From: Williamsoniiplasma lucivorax ATCC 49196
GTDB lineage: Bacteria; Bacillota_I; Bacilli_A; Mycoplasmatales; Mycoplasmataceae
Assembly: GCF_000518285.1 (NCBI RefSeq)
Contig: NZ_JADH01000012.1
Span: forward strand, 1 to 49,125
Length of the DNA: 49,125 nt
Direction of reading: 5' to 3'
Part shown: positions 1 through 9,355 of the stretch, in pieces
How positions within the stretch are numbered: the stretch's first letter is position 1
Layout: every line of letters starts with the position of its first letter
The notes under the pieces: model-generated
Told to the model about the DNA's origin: nothing
Seen by the model: the letters and a program-made list of their open reading frames with translations, nothing else
Database searches by the model: none
Made by a program: the position numbers and the translations under genes

Positions 1-223
1 TACTCCCTTGTTCAATCAAAGCTCTTAATTGTTTAACTTCTTGCTTTGTGTATTTAATTTTACCATCATTTACATCAGCACTTATCCTAAATGCTGATGA
101 TTTAATTTGATCAAAGTTGGAAGCTACAGTTTTGCGGGCATAATCAACTTGCAATTTGTATTCAATAGAATTTTTTTCCACAGAGTTCATAGTTTTTGTT
201 TCTGGTTTGTTATTTGATGTCAT
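1..223 (-). CDS. Hypothetical protein, N-terminal part only
   Basis: The reading frame starts with ATG at 223 and runs off the left edge, giving about 74 residues. A strong ribosome binding site (GGAGG) lies about 9 bases before the ATG. The visible part is hydrophilic and rich in Lys, Gln and Asn, with no signal peptide or membrane segment, so it looks cytosolic. I do not recognise the family. It is on the same strand as the lipoprotein gene, but a long hairpin between them suggests separate transcription. Confidence 0.6.
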   Translation of the reverse strand, partial: MTSNNKPETKTMNSVEKNSIEYKLQVDYARKTVASNFDQIKSSAFRISADVNDGKIKYTKQEVKQLRALIEQGS

Positions 224-320
224 TTTTGAGACCCTCCATTATAGATTAGGAAAAAGTTGGTGAAATTTGCTAATTTTTAAAAATTTTTTGTTTTTTGGTC
301 TTTTAGTTAGCAACCAAAAA

Positions 321-397
321 ACAAAAAAACACCATCATTATCACAAAAATAAACATTTTTTTTGTTTATTTTTGTTTCTTGTTTGGTGTTTTTTTGT
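321..397. terminator. Nested AT-rich hairpin, probable terminator
   Basis: Two perfect inverted repeats are nested: an outer arm pair at 321-334 and 384-397 (14 bp) and an inner pair at 343-354 and 364-375 (12 bp). Each outer arm carries a run of seven A or T. It lies about 80 bases after the lipoprotein stop codon on the minus strand, where a terminator is expected. Confidence 0.65.
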
Positions 398-476
398 GAG
401 CAATATTAGTTCTTTGCCATATCAAAAATTTTAATTTAACATAGAATTAATTAATTGGCTTCTAAGTCTTGAATTT

Positions 477-2033
477 TTAATTTGTTTTACTAGAAATTAA
501 AGCATTAAGAGCATTTCTTAAACGGGTCAAAGCTGCCTCTGCTCGAATTTCCTCATTAATACTTCGTGCATGGTCCAATGCATTTATTAATTCATTTTCT
601 ACTTGAGTCTTTGTTGTACTTTGACCTTGAGGTTCGTGCACTTCTGCATCATTGATTAAATCTTTTAACGCATTTAAATTAGGTGCAGCTGGTTGTTCTC
701 TAAAATTAATAATTGCAGCATCTAATTGTGTCTTAAGACTTTCTGCTTCTGTAGTTGTTGTAGCTTCTTCACAAACTCGAATCAAACGACCTAATTCTTG
801 TTTAACTGCTGGAGATTTTTTTCTTCCTTCAACTGAATAAAGTAGGTCACAAGCAGCGTCGTGTGAATTTTGTAAAGCAACGAAACTTGATGTTTCTGGT
901 GTTATGATTGCTTTTTTAAAATCTTTAATAGCAGTTTCTAAAATAGCATTCATTGTACTGAATTCTGTCTCATCTTGCATATCTTCAACATCTTGAATCT
1001 TTTGTTGCAAAACACTGGTTGCAATTGGATTAGATGTTAATAATCTTGAGGTAATTAATTTTCTTACTTCAGCAATTAATTGCGTCTTTACAGAACTTTC
1101 GAAAGTACTAATAGCAGCAGTCAATGTTGCTTTTGCATCACCAACTTCATCTTCACTAGCAATTTTTTTAGCCACATTAATGGCAGTTTGAAAAATTCAT
1201 TTAGCACCAGATGTTGCTGTTGAGTGTTCTACAAGAGATTTTTGAGCTTTTGTAATTTCCGCTTGCAAGGCATCGTATTTTGGGGTGGTTACACCATTAA
1301 ACACATTAACTGCTTGAACCAATGCTGTTTTGCCATCTCGGGCTGTATCTTCACTACTAATTCTTTCGGCTGTGTCAATTGCAGCTTGCAAGGCATCTTT
1401 AGCAATTTGTGCTTTCTTTACACCATTATTAAGAGTTGTTTTAGCTACTCCAATAGCTGTTGCTAAAGCTTCTAAAAGTGGTGTGGTAGCATCGTTAAAG
1501 GTATTAATAGCAATGTTTAATGTTGCTGTTGCATCACCAACTCCATCTTCACTATTAATGCTTTCAGCGATGTTAATTGCAGTTTGCAAGGCTTCTTTAT
1601 CTGATTGTGCTTTTTTTACACCAGTAATAGAACCAAGAGCTGTTTTGGCTGCTCCAATTTTTGCTCTTAAAGTATCTAAAAGTGGTGTTTCCAATGGTGC
1701 TTGAATAGTAATTACTAATGTGTTCTTAATTAATTTTGAGTTTTTACTAGAAGCAATAGTAATTTGTGCACTTGCTCTCGCACCATCATCTGGCATAGTA
1801 ATTGTATAATCTGTATCTAAAACTAACTTAGTTCCCCCTTGAATTAAAGTATCTAGTTTGGTTTGAATTATAATTTTGATTTGATCAAGATTCATTCCCC
1901 CTCTAATAACAATGTCCTCTATTTTTGAAATGTCTATTCTAGAATCTTTGTGACGATTAATGCAGGCAACAGTGCTTGAACAAGCAAAACCCATTATCCC
2001 AATACTTCCTAATGAACTTAATATTTTTTTCAT
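477..2033 (-). CDS. Surface lipoprotein with tandem repeats
   Basis: A 518-residue secreted lipoprotein. The start at 2033 is chosen because AGGAG precedes it and because MKKILSSLGSIGIMGF opens a typical mollicute lipoprotein signal ending in the lipobox STVAC, with Cys24 the probable lipidated residue. An in-frame TGA at 1197-1199 (Trp) joins what would otherwise look like two ORFs. After a spiralin-like N-terminal segment (about residues 30-105) come three clear tandem repeats of about 66 residues, each containing an A-x-x-x-A-x-x-I-A-x-S-E-D-like core and ending near TTP or its equivalent; more degenerate copies follow to the C-terminus. The repeats are Ala-rich and predicted helical, like FIVAR-type three-helix bundles of surface proteins. 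The function is not known; a role in adhesion or surface shielding is only an inference. Confidence 0.85.
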
Positions 2034-2068
2034 AATTTTCTCCTTTTGTAAAATGTCCAAGATGTAAT

Positions 2069-2096
2069 ACTATAGATTTTTATTTTCTTGTGTAAA
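2069..2096 (-). promoter_or_regulatory. Promoter of the lipoprotein gene
   Basis: On the minus strand TTTACA is followed after 16 bases by TATAGT, giving a leader of about 30 bases before the lipoprotein ATG. The boxes are read by eye. Confidence 0.5.
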
Positions 2097-2189
2097 ACAA
2101 AACGTCTTTTTTTAAAAATTTTTTTAGTGGTTAGTAGTTATTCAAATCAATTAATCAATAAAAAACAAGCCCTATTGTGCTTGTGAAGT

Positions 2190-2230
2190 AAAATTGACAG
2201 AAAAAGAAACGCTCTTTTTCTGTCAATTTT
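2190..2230 (-). terminator. Terminator of the hydrolase gene
   Basis: Perfect 17-bp stem (2190-2206 with 2214-2230) and a 7-base loop, with T runs on both sides. The stem overlaps the stop codon of the alpha/beta hydrolase gene. Confidence 0.85.
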
Positions 2231-3179
2231 ATTTTAGATGTTCATTATTTCTTGTTTTTTGTTTTAAAAAAAGTTGAATTTTTTCTTGGTATTCTTCATT
2301 TAAATCTGCTAAAACCCGAACATGTTCAGGACCAGTTGGTAATCATAAAAGGTCTTTGGGGTTGTTTCTTATTTGATACATGGTTTCACTTGCTTGATAA
2401 GGAATAAAAGAATCACTTTTAGAATGAACAAACATTGTTGGTGTTGGGTAAGTAATGTTTGGTATTAAATCATAAGTTCGCGGATCTAAACCGGTTGCTT
2501 TTTGAAAACCAGCACGAATAAACAAATTAGTAAACATTCAATTTAGTTTGGATAATTGGTTGCTGCGCCAATTTAATTGATGATCTAAATTAGCAAAACC
2601 GCAATCGGCAATAATTCATTTAATTGCTTTTTGGTGCACACCTTTTTGGCCATATAAAATAGCTGTTGAAGCACCCATACTATTGCCAATTAAACCCAAT
2701 TCTTTAGCTTGGTAAGTTTTTTTAAGATAGTTAATGATTTCATCAATCATGACAATGCTTGAATAACCAATATCGGTTTTCTCTCCATAACTGGCCCCAT
2801 GAGCAAAACTATCAAAAGTTAAAATACTATACCCAAGATTATAAAAATGCATCACTAAGCGCAACCCCAAATATTTATTTTCAGTTCAACCATGTAACCC
2901 AATGACTCATTTCTCAGGATTATTATTAACTAATTTTAAGGCACTAATTTCACCTTGATCAGTTTTGATTTTAAAAGTTTCAATAAAATCAATTGGGATT
3001 TCTAAATCCATTTGTTTATCATCTAAATCCGCTAAAAATTCTTGGATGTTATTGTTTCGTTCATAGGTGAAACAATATTTTAAAAACTTATGTTTAAAAA
3101 TCAAAGCGATCACGAGCGAAAATGGCAAGGTTATGATAACAATTAACATCCTTCATCAGTTATAAGCAAATTTATGCAT
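2229..3179 (-). CDS. Membrane-anchored alpha/beta hydrolase
   Basis: A 316-residue protein with the alpha/beta hydrolase fold. One hydrophobic segment at about residues 10-30 anchors it in the membrane. The nucleophile elbow is GNSMGA (Ser167); an acidic residue in HSKSD and a His in GPEH near the C-terminus complete a probable Ser-Asp-His triad. An early HGWTEN segment fits the oxyanion region. The start at 3179 follows GGGAGG; several TGA codons are Trp. Proteins of this type are common in Spiroplasma relatives and are usually annotated as hydrolases or lysophospholipase-like enzymes; the substrate cannot be told. It lies after the pyr operon on the same strand but has its own leader with a 7-bp hairpin (3192-3210) just before the ribosome binding site. 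Confidence 0.85.
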
Positions 3180-3241
3180 CGTAATCCTCCCTTGCATGTT
3201 AATCATGCAACCATTCATTTACTTAATGATTATAAATTATA

Positions 3242-3284
3242 AAAATTTTTTGTTTTTACTTATCAAGGAATAACAAAAAATTTT
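3242..3284 (-). terminator. Terminator of the pyr operon
   Basis: Arms at 3242-3254 and 3272-3284 form a 13-bp AT-rich stem, followed on the minus strand by a T run. The hairpin covers the last codons and stop of pyrE, so the pyr transcript probably ends here and the hydrolase gene is separate. Confidence 0.65.
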
Positions 3285-3876
3285 CTAATTCTGCAATTTC
3301 TTGCTGATTATGTAAATGATGTTGATTAAAATAATCAATTAAATCATGCACTGAAACCAATGAATTTAAGATTGTCGCATGGTTTTCAAAATTATGTTTT
3401 GCTTTTTCTAAACCATAAGTCATAATTGATTGCACACCTAACACTTCTAACCCGGCAGCTTGTAAAACAGTGACTGTATTTAAGCAACTAGAACCAGTCG
3501 AAATCAAATCTTCAATCACCACAACTTTTTGTTGTGGTTGATAAATCCCTTCAATTTGTCTCCCAGCTCCATATCCTTTCGCTGCACTACGCACATAAAC
3601 CATTGGTAAGCGCATTTTTTGAGCAATCATTGCTGCTCAGCTAATTCCCGAACTTGCCACACCAGCAATCAACTTAGTTCCAGGATAATTTTTGTTGATG
3701 CTTTCAATAAAAGCATCAACAACTTTTTCACGAGCTCGGACATCACCAGTTAATAAACGTGTATCACAATAAATTGGACTCTTAATTCCACTTGTTCAAG
3801 TGAAGTAATTTTTAAAATTTAATTGGATTGCCTCAGCCTTAAATAAGGCTTGAATAATTGCTTGTTTTTTATGCAT
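3256..3876 (-). CDS. pyrE: Orotate phosphoribosyltransferase
   Basis: Joins orotate to PRPP to form OMP, the fifth step of UMP synthesis. The 206-residue length is normal for the family. The PRPP-binding motif VVVIEDLISTGSSC is intact, and the N-terminal SGIKSPIYCDTR matches the PyrE start region. The ATG at 3876 lies inside the end of pyrF (8-base overlap), with AAGGAA upstream; this indicates translational coupling. It is the last gene of the pyr operon. Confidence 0.96.
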
Positions 3877-4567
3877 CTTTTTCTCATTCCTTTTTGATTT
3901 CTAAATAAGTTTGATAAGGATTGTCACTATTGGTGATTTCCCGACCAACAACAATATAATCACTGCCAAAATCTCGAGTTTGTTCAACAGTCGCTACTCT
4001 TTTTTGATCACTATGACTCGCTTTGTTGCGAATCCCGGGGGTTAAACATAAAAATTCTTGACCGAATTTTTGTTTCAGTGCCACAACTTCTCAAGGCGAA
4101 CAAACCACACCATCTAAATTAGCTGTTTTGACTATCTCAGCAAAATCCAGTGTTTGTTCTTTAATTGTTTTATTAACTTTTCATTGTCTGAATAAAACAT
4201 CTTGACTAATTGAAGTCAAAATTGTGACTCCAAAAATTTTGGTTGGTGCCCCTTCTTGATCAACAATTGTTTTTAAATTTTTTAACATCTCAATCCCCCC
4301 AGCAGCATGGACAGTAATGATTTCTGGGTTGAGTTTGACCAGGTTGCGCACAGCATTTTCAACAGTGTTGGGAATATCATGTAATTTCAAATCAATAAAT
4401 AATTGATGCCCTTGATTTTTTAAAGCAATTAAAACTTGCGGACCACATTTGGTAAATAGTTCTAAACCAACTTTTAAAAATAATTTTTCATTTTTAAATT
4501 GCTTTAAAAAATCATTTAATTGTTTTTCATCAGCAAAGTCTAAAGCGATTATTGGTTTTGATTTCAT
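3869..4567 (-). CDS. pyrF: Orotidine 5'-phosphate decarboxylase
   Basis: Decarboxylates OMP to UMP, the last step of the pathway. The catalytic array D59-x-K61-x-x-D64 is present in FIDLKLHDIP. The true end is at 3869: the apparent stop at 3884-3886 is TGA, here Trp, and the next codons lead to TAA. That gives 232 residues, normal for the family, and an 8-base overlap with pyrE. Its start overlaps the end of pyrD by 19 bases, so the two are probably translationally coupled. Confidence 0.96.
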
Positions 4568-5487
4568 TTTCTTGTCTCCCTCACTTCTTTAATTAATTTT
4601 TCAATTGAATCAATTCCTAGTTCTTTTAATTTGATCGGTAATTCATTTAAAATTTTGCTAATCACAATTGGATCTTTCATAATGGCAGTCCCGATGCCAA
4701 CACAACTAGCTCCAGCAATTAACATTTCCAAAACATCTTCAGTGGTGCTAATTCCACCAACTCCAATAATTGGTAAATCAACAGCATTTGAGACATCATA
4801 AACTAATTTTAAAGCCAATGGTTTAATCGCAAACCCGCTTAATCCACCAGCCCCATTGACAAATTCTGAGGCTCTAGTTGTTAAATTAAATCGCATTCCT
4901 GGTAAAGTATTAATCATTACTAATGCATCAACGCCAGCTCTTTGACAACTTTTCGCCACTTCAACAATCGTATAAGCATTAGGACTTAATTTCACAAAAA
5001 GCTTCTTCTGAGTTAAAGCTCTTAACTTAGTTAAGATTTGGTAAACATATTCAGGATTACTATCAAAAACAATATGGTTATTGTTGACATTTGGACAAGA
5101 TAAATTGATTTCAATCGCATCAATTCTTTCTTCATTATTTAACGTTTGAATGATTTGGACTAATTCACTTTCAGAATTACCAGCCACACTAACAATCAAT
5201 GGTGTATCAACAGTTTTTAAAAACGCCATTTTTTTGGCAATAAATGCTTCCACCCCAACATTTTTTAAGCCAATTGAATTAATAAAACCACCATGGTAAT
5301 GTAAAAGTTTTTGACCAGTATTTCCACTTCTGGGTGCTAGTGTAATTGTTTTAGTAGTAATTGCTCCTAATGTTTTAATATCTAAAAATGTATCTAAATC
5401 TTCGCCATAAACTAATGGTCCAGCGGCAATAATCAATGGGTTTTTTAACGTTAAATCCCCAATTTTTGTTGTTAATTTTGTTTTCAT
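4549..5487 (-). CDS. pyrD: Dihydroorotate dehydrogenase, class 1B type
   Basis: Oxidises dihydroorotate to orotate using FMN. NLSCPNV carries the Cys that acts as catalytic base in class 1 enzymes. Stretches such as FVKLSPNA, MINTLPGMR and GGLSGFAIKP resemble the class 1B (PyrDB) subfamily more than class 1A. Class 1B enzymes normally work with a PyrK iron-sulfur/FAD subunit, which is not encoded in this window. The start at 5487 follows AAGGAAGG. The apparent stop at 4564 is TGA (Trp); the frame ends at TAA 4549-4551, giving 312 residues. Confidence 0.93.
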
Positions 5488-5488
5488 C

Positions 5489-6769
5489 TTATTTACCTTC
5501 CTTGCCAAAAACTTTTGTTCCCTTAATGATGACCAATTGGTTTTCCCCATATACTTCTTGTTCGAGGAATGGTGTATTACTTTGTTTTGATTGCAAAGTT
5601 TTTTTGCTAATTTTATATTTTTTATTTAAATCTCAAACCACCAAATTAGCACTTGCACCAACTTTGATGTCATTAGCATTCAATCTAAAAATGTGATTTG
5701 GATTAGTATGCATTTTATCAAGTAATTGCACCATTGATAAAATGCCAGTTTTGACTAAATGGGTGTACATCAAACTAAATGCAAACTCAATCCCAACCAT
5801 TCCAAACAAAGCATCACTAATTGGTTGGTTTTTTTCTTCTATCGCGTGTGGTGCGTGATCAGTGGCAATACAATCAATCGTTCCATCTTGTAAACCCACC
5901 AGTAAAGCCAGACGATCAGTTTCACTACGGAGTGGTGGATTAATTTTATAAATCCCATTATCCGTTTGAATGATTTCAGAAGTTAATAGTAAGTGGTTTG
6001 GTGTCACTTCACATGTGATATTGATGCCATGCATTTTTGCTTGGCGAATCAAATCAACTGCTTCTTTGGTGGAAATATGCCCGGCATGATAGCGAACTGT
6101 TTTGCCTTTTAATAATTCAAGATCTCTTCCTAACTGCAAGTATTCTGAAGCTTGGTCAAAAGTAGGAATGTCATGTTTTATTGTAAAACTAGTTTGATCA
6201 ACCATTCCTTTTTCTTTGATTGCTTCGGTTTCAAGATGGGTGGAAATCAAAACATCATTTTTGGCCATCTCTTTTAAGATTTTATTCATGGTTTTGGTAT
6301 TTTGAATACCAAAACCATCATTGGAAAATCAATTTGCACCAACTTGTTTCATTGCTTTAAAATCAACTAATTGGACACTTTTTAAACCATTAGTGACAGC
6401 TCCCATTTGATAAATTTTAATCACCGAATTCTCATCAAGTAACTTCTGAATCATTTGATAAGTTGCTGGATTATCTGGAATCGGATTGGTATTCGCCATT
6501 GCTAGAGCAATAGTCACTCCGCCATGCAATGCTGCTTGATTAAAGGAATGTAAATCTTCTTTGTATTCAAAACCTGGTGTTCTCGTATGGGTATGCACAT
6601 CAATTAAACCTGGTGTTAAAAAGAAGTTTTGACATTCAATCACTTCTGTTGTTGCGTTTGGTTCAATTACATTTTGAATTTTGCTAATCAACTCACCTTC
6701 AATCAAAATGTCTTTAATCACTAGTTTTCGATCTTCAATGAAACTAATCTTTTTTAGTAAGATACTCAT
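5489..6769 (-). CDS. pyrC: Dihydroorotase, class I
   Basis: Cyclises carbamoyl aspartate to dihydroorotate. The metal-binding motif DVHTHTRTPG (His59, His61) follows an N-terminal beta domain, and ATDHAPH near residue 300 is the other hallmark of the class I family. The length of 426 residues is typical. It reads through two TGA Trp codons. The ATG overlaps the pyrB stop by one base (TAATG), and the TAA stop is one base before the pyrD ATG, so translation is tightly coupled along the operon. Confidence 0.96.
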
Positions 6770-7689
6770 TAAAATTTATCCTTGAAGATTGTTTTTAAAA
6801 TTGCCATTCTCATAAAAACACCATTAGCCATTTGCGCAACTAATCTAGATTTGGGCGCTTCAATTGTAGCACTACCCATTTCCACATCACGATTGACTGG
6901 GCATGGGTGCATCACAATCGCTTTGTCTTTTAATTTGGCATAGCGTTCATTTGATAAACCATATTTTTCTAAAAAACTAATTTGTTCAAATTCAGTTGGG
7001 TCGTGACGTTCTAATTGCACTCTTAAAAACATCACCACATCTAATTGATCAATCATTGTATCAAGATCAATAAACTGACCAAATTGATTAAACTCTTTGG
7101 CAATATATCATTCTTGTGGTCCTGCAAAATAAATGTCTGCTCCTAAACGTTTTAAAATTTTCATATTTGAACGAGCTACTCGTGAATGTTTTAAATCACC
7201 AACAATCGCCACTTTTAAACCTTCAAAATGATGAAATTCTTCATAAATTGTCATCAAGTCTAATAATGATTGAGTCGGGTGTTCTCCTGATCCATCTCCC
7301 CCATTAATAATTGATAAATTGATTGTTTTAGATGCCACTAATTCTTGGTAGTATTCCACTTGACTATGACGAATCACAACGGCATCCATTCCAATCGCAT
7401 CCATCGTCAATACTGTATCGTATAAACTTTCACCTTTTTGCACTGCACTAGAAATCGCATTTAAATTAATTGTTTCCAGCCCTAATTTTTTTTCTGCCAC
7501 TTCAAAACTTTTGTGAGTTCGGGTTGATGTTTCAAAAAATAAATTAGCAACGAATGTTTGTTGTTTAACTTTTTGGTGTTCACCTTTTTGATCTGCTATT
7601 TTAAATTTTTCTGCTAAATTGATTAATTCCATAATTTGTTCATTACTTAATTGTTCAATAGTTAATAAGTGTTTTAATTGTGTTTTCAT
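6769..7689 (-). CDS. pyrB: Aspartate carbamoyltransferase, catalytic subunit
   Basis: Transfers the carbamoyl group of carbamoyl phosphate to aspartate. [13 protein letters not shown] contains the carbamoyl-phosphate site (STRT, residues 55-58), and [15 protein letters not shown] and [10 protein letters not shown] match the family. The product has 306 residues, the usual size of a bacterial catalytic chain; there is no pyrI regulatory gene. The start at 7689 follows AGGAG. Its carbamoyl phosphate donor must come from elsewhere, because no carA or carB gene lies in the window. Confidence 0.96.
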
Positions 7690-7720
7690 TTTTTCTCCTA
7701 ATTTATAAAAAAAGAACAGA

Positions 7721-8236
7721 TTAATCACTCACGATTTGAATCAAGTCTTGATTATCAATTTCTGATAATTGAACTTCAACTCTTTCGTTGAATGATGTTG
7801 GAATGTTCTTTCCAACAAAATCTGCTCTAATGGGTAATTCTCGATGTCCGCGGTCAACTAAGACAGCTAAGGCAATTTTTTGAGGACGATAGTTTGTTAA
7901 AATGCAATCTAATGCTGCACGCACTGTACGTCCTGTGAATAAAACATCATCAACAATCACAACTTTTAAATTATTTAAATTTTTAGCAATTGTAAAATTA
8001 TTTGATGTTTTACGCATGTCATCGCGAAAATCAGAAATATCTAATTCGATAACAGGGATTTTCACATTTTCAATTTGTGCAATTTTTTCAGCTATGCGTT
8101 GAGCAATAAAAATGCCGTTAGTCTTAATGCCTGCCAAAACTAAATCAGTTGTGCCTTTGGCACTTTCAATAATTTCATGACACATACGACTAATTGCTCG
8201 CTGGATTGCTTGTTGGTCTAATAATGTTTTATTCAT
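7721..8236 (-). CDS. pyrR: PyrR attenuation protein / uracil phosphoribosyltransferase
   Basis: PyrR binds UMP or UTP and then the leader RNA of pyr operons, where it promotes termination; many family members also have uracil phosphoribosyltransferase activity. The PRPP motif [19 protein letters not shown] is intact and [20 protein letters not shown] is highly characteristic of PyrR. The 171-residue product starts at 8236 after AGGAG. It is the first gene of the operon, directly behind the attenuator it should control. Confidence 0.96.
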   Translation of the reverse strand: MNKTLLDQQAIQRAISRMCHEIIESAKGTTDLVLAGIKTNGIFIAQRIAEKIAQIENVKIPVIELDISDFRDDMRKTSNNFTIAKNLNNLKVVIVDDVLFTGRTVRAALDCILTNYRPQKIALAVLVDRGHRELPIRADFVGKNIPTSFNERVEVQLSEIDNQDLIQIVSD

Positions 8237-8261
8237 TTTGCTCCTGAAGAAGTATTCCATC

Positions 8262-8354
8262 AAAAATGCCTACTCAAATAATTGAGTAGGCAAAATAAAA
8301 TGTCTGATTGAATATCTTACATTCCTTTTTTGCCTCTCTGGACTCAATTAAAGG
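8262..8354 (-). promoter_or_regulatory. PyrR-dependent transcription attenuator
   Basis: On the minus strand, 8345-8331 reads GAGTCCAGAGAGGCA, which matches the conserved PyrR-binding loop (ARUCCNGNGAGGYU) of Bacillus pyr leaders at nearly every position. It sits in a stem closed by CCTTT and AAAGG. Downstream lies an intrinsic terminator: a perfect 11-bp stem (8267-8277 with 8282-8292) followed by five T. The terminator's 5' arm can instead pair with the TTGAGT and GGC of the binding loop, giving the antiterminator. High UMP should thus shut down pyrRBCDFE. Confidence 0.93.
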
Positions 8355-8370
8355 ATTACTTCCAAATATT

Positions 8371-8398
8371 AGTATGCTACTTTGATCATGATTTGTAA
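8371..8398 (-). promoter_or_regulatory. Probable pyr operon promoter
   Basis: TTACAA and CATACT are spaced by 16 bases on the minus strand, placing transcription start just upstream of the PyrR-binding hairpin. Both boxes are imperfect and the call rests mainly on position. Confidence 0.4.
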
Positions 8399-8589
8399 AT
8401 AACTAATGCAAATGTTTTAATTTTATTATCTTTCAACTTAGAGCATGGCAAGAAGACTTATCTTTAATTTGATGAAGACAATGATCGGTAATGTTGTTTG
8501 ATCATGAGAAAGCACTGTTTTAGTTGCCTCAACCCCCACTTATACAAATAATAATCAACTATATCTCAGCTATTGAAATATAATAAATC

Positions 8590-8870
8590 TAGTAAAAAAT
8601 GATTAATTAGATGGTTGTTTAATAATCATTTAAATCATGTAAAAACCACCTATTTATAGTGGTTTTGTGGTTTTTGTGGTTTGATTTTTGGTCATTTTTG
8701 ATAACTTATAAAAACAAAAGAGCATTAAGGAATTGTTCCTCTTTTTTTAACTTTTGCCTTTCTTTTTTTCAAGTCCATTTTGCATAATTTAGTACTAATA
8801 TCCGCATCTTTTGTTTACTCTTTAGCTGTTCTTTTTTTGTTTTTAAATCTTTATTTACTGAAAAATATCT
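8590..8870 (+). repeat. Diverged direct repeat, copy 1
   Basis: The stretch starting AAAAATGATTAATTAGATGG, followed by TTAATAATCAT and TAAATCA, then GT-rich TTTGTGGTTT tracts and later CTTTAGCTGTTC, recurs in the same order at 9090-9285 with substitutions and indels. It lies in non-coding DNA. Confidence 0.5.
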
Positions 8871-8946
8871 TGCATATTATACTCTTGTCAATAAAAACCC
8901 TTTATTCTTCAAGTGGAAAAATCAATACTTTGTAAGTTTAATTTTC

Positions 8947-8970
8947 TAAATCAACAAATTTGTTGATTTA
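8947..8970. repeat. Perfect 24-bp palindrome
   Basis: TAAATCAACAAA is followed immediately by its exact reverse complement. There is no T run beyond the pairing and no neighbouring gene end, so it does not look like a normal terminator. A protein-binding site is possible. Confidence 0.6.
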
Positions 8971-9089
8971 TGTTTTACTTAAAATTCTGCAAAGGTATAC
9001 AAATACTTTTAAATTCTTTAATCCAAGCCAGAACAACAAGAGATTTTAAATCTTTATAATCGATCTAAATTTTAAAAAATAAGCTAAAT

Positions 9090-9285
9090 TAATCCAAAAA
9101 TGATTGCTTAAATGATTGGTTAATAATCATATAAATCAAGCAAAGCCTCATATAAATACTGGGTTTGTGATTTTTTGGGATTTGGTTTGTGATTATTTTT
9201 ATATTGTTATTATCTGAACAATGACTTGTGATATTTTGTTGACCCTTTAGCTTTTCTTTACTTTTTAAATGCCATTTTTATTTCC
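9090..9285 (+). repeat. Diverged direct repeat, copy 2
   Basis: Counterpart of 8590-8870: AAAAATGATTGCTTAAATGA, TTAATAATCATATAAATCA, GTTTGTGATTTTTT tracts and CTTTAGCTTTTC follow in the same order. This copy leads into the promoter region of ldhD. Confidence 0.5.
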
Positions 9286-9286
9286 A

Positions 9287-9323
9287 AACTCACAGAAATC
9301 ACAATAAAAAAGTGAGTTATAAT
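9287..9323 (+). promoter_or_regulatory. ldhD promoter with an inverted repeat
   Basis: TATAAT at 9318-9323 is the probable -10 box. A 7-bp inverted repeat (AACTCAC 9287-9293, GTGAGTT 9312-9318) brackets the region between the expected -35 and -10 and touches the -10, a usual place for an operator. No clear -35 box is seen. Confidence 0.4.
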
Positions 9324-9355
9324 TTATAATTGAAATAGAAATGGAGTTGAAATAT

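Larger units (their letters stand above)
8399..9286. other. Long intergenic region without a supported gene
   Basis: About 900 bases separate the pyr promoter from the ldhD promoter. I find no gene with a good ribosome binding site. The region holds two diverged copies of one segment, a 24-bp palindrome, and a small terminator-like hairpin near 8717-8747. It may be the remains of a deleted locus. Confidence 0.5.

Noticed and set aside
477-1175. A separate 232-residue gene downstream of the lipoprotein
   Set aside because: Only an in-frame TGA (Trp) separates it from the upstream frame, and the third tandem repeat spans the junction.
4564-4566. TGA as the stop of pyrD
   Set aside because: UGA is Trp here; the next in-frame TAA is at 4549-4551. 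The same holds for pyrF at 3884-3886.
8445-8606. A 53-codon plus-strand frame beginning MARRLIFNLM
   Set aside because: There is no ribosome binding site, no recognisable family, and it runs into the repeat copy; probably chance or a decayed gene.
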